64,000 nt of DNA from contig CM033394.1 in assembly GCA_019426215.1 (NCBI GenBank), positions 35,586,423 to 35,650,422 on the forward strand. The letters are read 5' to 3'. Within the stretch, counting starts at the first letter, position 1, and each line of letters begins with the position of its first letter. Made by a program: the position numbers and the translations under genes. The DNA is from Buddleja alternifolia. Taxonomy: Eukaryota; Streptophyta; Magnoliopsida; Lamiales; Scrophulariaceae. Of this stretch, positions 59,511-64,000 are shown one piece after another. Under the pieces are notes generated by a model. It made no database searches and was not told where the DNA came from. It was given only the letters and a program-made list of their open reading frames with translations.

Positions 59511-61150
59511 CGATTCTTTATCTCAAGTCGAGCTACCGACTCTAAACTAGCGCTTCTTGGGAGGCAACCCAAGTTTGTAAGTTTTCTTTTCTTTTTGCTT
59601 TCGTTTTTGTTTTGTTTAGTTTGTTTCTTTTTATTGTGTTCAAGCATGCACTTTTGGCATGTATGTTTTTCTTATGCTTGATGGTTTAAAAAGTTGAAGT
59701 GTTAGATATGATGCACATTTGGACCCCACCTTTAGAGATTCTTACTTTACTCGATAAGAGGAGAAACTTTGTAAGGATGCATTGGAAGCTTAAGGATGTT
59801 CTTCAATATCCTTGGTTGTAAGTGTTCTTTTACCTTTGTGTATGCATGTTGTAACAACATTGGGGACAATGTTGGATTTAAGTTTGGGGGTAGAAGAGTA
59901 TCTATTTTGAATATTGAAAATGCAATCCTAATTTTTAACTTGAATTTGGGGAAAGTTTGTTTGATATCATGTTTATATGCTTCTTTGTTGAGAAAATCAA
60001 GCATGAAAAAATTTTAGTCCTTCCAATTGATGCATTGAAATTGATTGACTTGGAAAAATGGCATGAATTCTTGAAATAATCTGAATTTAATGGAATATAT
60101 ATATCTTTGAAATTGCTCGTGGAGACCTTAGACTAGAATTGATTCTTTAGATGATTCACAATGCACTTAAATCGAAGGCAGAGGAGTTGAGAGGATAACC
60201 ATCTTAAGACACTTAAGGAATTATTTCCAGAAATATTAACTTAGATTTCTCATAAGGTTATAAGTTGAGTAGTAATTTTATATGCTAACAATGAATTGAA
60301 AAGGTTGAATTTTGGTATGACCAAAAGTGGTCAGGCTAATACGTACCGGAGGTGAAAATTTTCATGCCTATATACTGTACTATTATGCTAATTTGAGCTA
60401 TGCTCAAGCCAAAAGAAGTGAATTGTTTAAAAGATCTAGTTTTATTTCGTGGCCTTTGATACTCGGGTGATTAAATCCTTAGGAGTGTCTCTACACTTAA
60501 TGCCCCAAAACTATCTAGTTTGGGAGTCATTGGTCTAAAACTTTTTACATGGGTGTCATAGAAAGCCTAATGGAATAAAACATTACACATGATCTAGCCT
60601 TAATAAAGTTTAATGGAAATTCCATATGAATTGAATGTTGAATATTTGAGATAATGAAATTTAAATGGCTATGAGATTTTCTATAATTCTTGTGCCTTGT
60701 GTTTGATCAAAAGTTGATAGATATGGGATTAATGTCCAAAATTTGGTAAGGATGCCTCTCGACTATAATACCCTAGATTTATTTTTCACTATACCCTAGG
60801 GAGTCGTTTCAAGTATTGGTGTCACATGAGCAAAAGTAGTTGATATGTATATATATATTTGTGAACTTTAAAAGGTTGATTTTATGCCATTCATTCTTGT
60901 TGATCATATTGAGATGTGTTGATTCGGTTGGGATTGAAAATTTGCTAGATTTTGTGGGTATATCTTATGCAAACCCTCACGAGACTATAACTCGTCCTTT
61001 GAGGTAACTCAAAGGTTTAAAGGCTTGTTGCACCCGCTAAGTGCAATCGTTTACTCCACGAAAGTGAGTTAGTTAGTTGTTTTGTTTTCTCCCATTGAAT
61101 GATGTTGGTCTTGCCTTATAGCTTTTATTGCTCGAGGTCGAGCAATTGAT
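59511..61150 (+). other. Long 3' untranslated region of the Athila-like element
   Basis: 1.64 kb with no frame above about 85 codons on either strand and no env-like protein. It includes GGGAGGCAACCCAAG (59560-59574, a potential hairpin) and a purine stretch AAGTTTGGGGGTAGAAGAG near 59880, which repeats the PPT sequence and could be a second plus-strand primer. Confidence 0.6.
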
Positions 61151-61164
61151 AAGTTTGGGGGTGT
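61151..61164 (+). other. Polypurine tract of the Athila-like element
   Basis: AAGTTTGGGGGTGT directly before the 3' LTR. The same AAGTTTGGGGGT occurs internally near 59880. Confidence 0.6.
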
Positions 61165-63088
61165 TGATAAGAGGTGTTTTTACGTGTTTTTAAGACCGTA
61201 ATTCTTATGATTTGGATTCACTTATTGCTTAAATCATGTCACATTTGCATTTAATAGGTGTGTTAAGTGAATACAGGTAATAAATGAGAATACATGAAGA
61301 AAAGGGAAGAAAAACGATGTACAAAACAAGTTCAAGCATGTTTTTCAACACCTAGGCGGTTTATGCATTTCCTATCACATTCGAGCGATAATTCCGTACA
61401 TTTAGAGACCGACTTAGACACAGTTTCCTTCTACAAAGTTTTAGATGTATGTCTTAGCTTCAAATGGGAACTTGAAACATCCAAATCGGAGGTCTGTAGA
61501 GATAATTGTGAAGGAAATACGATTGCTGCGCAGAACAGAGAAGTACATGTGCCAGGATACGCCCCAGCGCCCTCCTAGTCATGCCTAGGCATGGATAGTC
61601 CGAATGTTACTCCTTTTCAGCCTAAATTCCAGCATTATATGATGGGTAAGAATCACTTTTGGCCATAATTCAGCACATGTGTTGAGGGGTTGTCATAAGT
61701 GTGTTTCTTGGTAGATTTACTTTATGGGCGCCAAATCAGAAACAACCTCCATGTTGAAACGTAATTTAGGTATACTTAGCGACCGAATTGGACAAAATGT
61801 CCTTCTGGAAAGTTGTAGATCTATGTTTTATCTAAATATGGGGACTTGAATCATCCAATTTGGAGATCTGTGGAGACGTTTATGGGGAAAATACTAAGAC
61901 TGCGCTGGAAAGCAAGAAAATGGCAGCATGCATGTGTTTTGTTGAAGTTTTCACATGGTTATGCTTGGTGGAATTCTTAAGGGCCGAAAGTTCAGCATTT
62001 TTTAGCTGGTTGGAATCTTAAAAGCCAAACTTTAAGCATCACCTTAGGTGAAATTCTCATTGGGGAACTTTAATGGGAATTCTTAATGCATACTTTAGTG
62101 GAATTTTGGCTATAAAAGGAGGGGGAACCCATACTCTTCATCATTCACTATCAATTTCAGATTCTTGGAGGAGAGGAGGGCAGCCCCTAATCTGATTTCT
62201 CCACCATTCATCACCATTCTTCATCACTCTTGGAGGGGAAAACTAGAGAAAGGAAAAGAGCTTGGGGATTGAAGGCTCAACTTCAAGATCCATCATCATT
62301 CACCATTTAGGGAGTTTTTAAGAGCTTTTCATTTCATTTATGTCTATGAATATTCCTCTTATGTCTTTTATGCTTTCAATTATGAACTAAATTCGTAAGA
62401 CTAGGGCCATGTAAGGCCAAATTGTGATATATGCTTACAATAGATGATTGTTGAGGTTGTTCTTATATTGTTATGTGATGTGAATTGTGTTTTTGTCTAT
62501 CTTGCATATACTTGATCATTATATGTTAGAATCTTATGCCTAGGTTAATATTTCGGGAGAAAATTGACTTAGGGTGCAAGAAATTCACATCATGACCCGC
62601 AACTAATGAGGAATTGCCCTAGACATAGGTAAAGATTCCCGGGTGAAGTCGTTCGATTCAAATCGAGTGAACTCTAGTACATTAATGCATGTTTAGTGGT
62701 TAGATTTTCGGATAGGGATATTTGGGAAATCACGATCTAAGTATAGGAGTTTATACGCGAGACATCGGTTATTCTCTACCTTAGGAGTTTTCACCATAAC
62801 AATATAAGAGTAATTCTACAACAAGAGCCTTTATAAGTATATTTGATCAATTTGGACCTAGCATGTGCCTTAGTCTCCCTTTATAATTGGTTTTAATTCA
62901 TTTGCATAACCTTGTTCTTATTGTACACGTTTTTACATTTAAGTTACTTTTATTGTAGTTGTTTTTTGTATAAAATCATAAACTAGAATTCAAGTCTCCG
63001 TGGTTCGACAACCCGGACTTTTAGTCCACTTATTACTACACACGACTAGTGCACTTGCTACAATAGCACGTTAGTTTTTAGCGTGTCA
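61165..63088 (+). repeat. 3' LTR of the Athila-like element
   Basis: 1924 bp, same ends as the 5' LTR. Differences include TTTCG versus TTTAG near the start, TTTCCGG versus TTTTCGG and one T less in a T-run close to the end. Confidence 0.95.
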
Positions 63089-64000
63089 GAGCCCTACAAA
63101 TAGGCTGTAACAACATCCATTAGACGCAAATCAAGTTTTTCATGCACTGCCAAACTTATTATATAGCGAAAAGTAGTTGCATCCACCACATGAGAATAAG
63201 TCTCCTTATAATCTATGCCAGGTCGTTGCAAAAACCCTTGGGCAACAAGACGTGCCTTATATCTTACTCCCTCCGTCCCAAAAAAGATGTCCATTATTCC
63301 ACTTTTGTCTGTCCCAAAATAATTGTCCCTTACTATTTATATGTGTATTTGTTGTCTAATCTGACAATATTACCCTTCATTTTAATTGAGAAATATATAA
63401 TTAATTTATTTTTACTATAAAACTGCAATCGTATTTAAGGAAAATAGTTCTATACATGGATAGTAGACAATACTCATAAATTAAATTCAAATTTTGCATG
63501 TTTTAGAAGGTAATATTATTATTTGTCTTTTGTTTTATGGAAAGGGTAATTTAGGGAAACAATGAATTTTTGATAAATACTAAGAAAAGTCAAAGGGACA
63601 TCCTTTTTGGGACGGAGGGAGTACAATTTATCCTTTCTCATTTTGTTTTCGCACAAATACCCATTTGTATCCTACTGGCTTTACATCTTCAGGTGTACCG
63701 ACTACAAGTCCAAAACCTTTTTGTTTTGCAAGCGAGTTTAACTCTGCCTCAATTGCTTCTTTCTATTTTGGTCAATCATTTCTTTTTCGACATTCATTAA
63801 CAGACTTTGGTTCTTGATCCTCATTATCATTCATCATATTTAGCGCTACATTATATGCAAATTTATCGTCAACGTTGACTTCATTTTGATTCCATCTTAT
63901 CCCATTCGTAACATAATCGATTGAGATCTCATTATTTTCACAACTTTCAGCCACCCGAGGTTCTTCTGGAACCGAAATATTAGTTATGACTGGGGACTCT
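63089..64000 (-). pseudogene. copia-2 pol, N-terminal RT and integrase tail, running off the window
   Basis: On the - strand from the window edge: ISIDYVTNG (near 63930), NVALNMMNDNEDQEPKSVNE, then a conserved KPVGYKWVFVRK-type RT start, interrupted by the Stowaway MITE. It then continues RYKARLVAQGF (63250-63218), RPGIDYKETYS and LRLMDVVTAYL up to 63094, where the gypsy element interrupts. Unlike copia-1, the AQGF-RPGIDY junction is in frame. The part before the MITE is out of frame with the part after it. Confidence 0.88.
63267..63621. mobile_element. Stowaway MITE (Tc1/mariner type)
   Basis: 355 bp with the canonical Stowaway end CTCCCTCCGTCCCAAAAAAGATGTCC and its inverted copy GGACATCCTTTTTGGGACGGAGGGAG, flanked by TA (63265-63266 and 63622-63623). 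It sits within the copia-2 RT sequence between blocks that are adjacent in copia-1 (TTGTAAGATAT near 14155). Non-coding. Confidence 0.95.

Larger units (their letters stand above)
52181..63088 (+). mobile_element. Athila-like Ty3/gypsy retrotransposon, complete
   Basis: 10908 bp with LTRs of 1925 and 1924 bp (TGATAAG...GTGTCA) and perfect target duplication GAGCC (52176-52180 and 63089-63093). The primer site TGGCGCCGTTGCCGGGGA (54112-54129) fits the 3' end of plant tRNA-Asp. The order is gag, protease, RT, RNase H, integrase, as in gypsy elements. The FMDD active site and the protease context [13 protein letters not shown] point to the Athila branch. No env-like frame is present in the 1.6 kb between integrase and 3' LTR. 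By eye the LTRs differ at about 16 substitutions and one 1-base indel (about 0.8 percent), so insertion is recent. Confidence 0.95.
50382..64000 (-). mobile_element. Second copia element (copia-2), - strand, split by gypsy and Stowaway insertions
   Basis: A relative of copia-1 on the opposite strand. The 3' LTR is at 50382-50698. Going leftward in element terms come the 3' hairpin modules, RNase H and RT (50915-52180), then the Athila-like element (52181-63088), then the N-terminal RT and the integrase tail (63089-64000, running off the window). The coding sequence continues exactly across the gypsy insertion (TYLYGSL-type RT block), which proves it was one element first. Confidence 0.92.

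Noticed and set aside
1..64000. CRISPR array, prokaryotic operon or defence island
   Set aside because: No regularly spaced direct repeats, no ribosome-binding-site-led gene clusters; introns and plant retroelements throughout.

Overview
This is a repeat-rich stretch of a flowering-plant nuclear genome, most likely a eudicot (family not determinable from sequence alone). The evidence is spliced genes with GT-AG introns, a cytokinin-receptor histidine kinase, a tandem annexin pair, Ty1/copia and Ty3/gypsy elements, and typical plant MITEs. No rRNA, tRNA gene, CRISPR array or bacterial operon was seen.

Three host genes can be modelled completely. Two annexin genes of the annexin D5 type lie head-to-tail on the + strand (3115-9275, 316 aa; 25532-29522, 317 aa). 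They have the same six-exon structure with identical splice phases, so they are a tandem duplication that includes about 600 bp of upstream sequence. A third gene on the - strand (30882-37893, 11 coding exons, 992 aa) is the orthologue of the cytokinin receptor AHK4/CRE1/WOL, with all key catalytic residues present. Annexin 2 and the receptor are convergent.

The rest is mobile DNA. From left to right: two tandem broken fragments of an endogenous pararetrovirus (1-1545); a 3.1-kb AT-rich insertion in annexin 1 intron 4; a full-length young copia element (10106-16118, 307-bp LTRs differing at two sites, TSD TAATC) whose pol is broken four times; a LINE relic abutting a decayed copia element with a long 3' LTR (16.7-22.5 kb); MITE-like insertions in the annexin 2 promoter and intron 1; a hAT-type element in a receptor intron; and, upstream of the receptor, a dense set of small DNA transposons (two Tourist-like, one hAT-type inside an RNase H relic, one miniature CACTA) and two solo LTRs.

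The right end is a nested structure: a copia element on the - strand (50382 to beyond 64000) was split by a 10.9-kb Athila-like gypsy element (52181-63088, 1.92-kb LTRs, TSD GAGCC) and also received a Stowaway MITE (63267-63621).

I see no convincing new cellular system. The observations most worth checking are a pair of covarying hairpins in the copia 3' untranslated region, a repeated sequence module inside Athila-type LTRs, a hAT insertion whose removal exactly restores an RNase H reading frame, and the asymmetric transposon load on the annexin pair.
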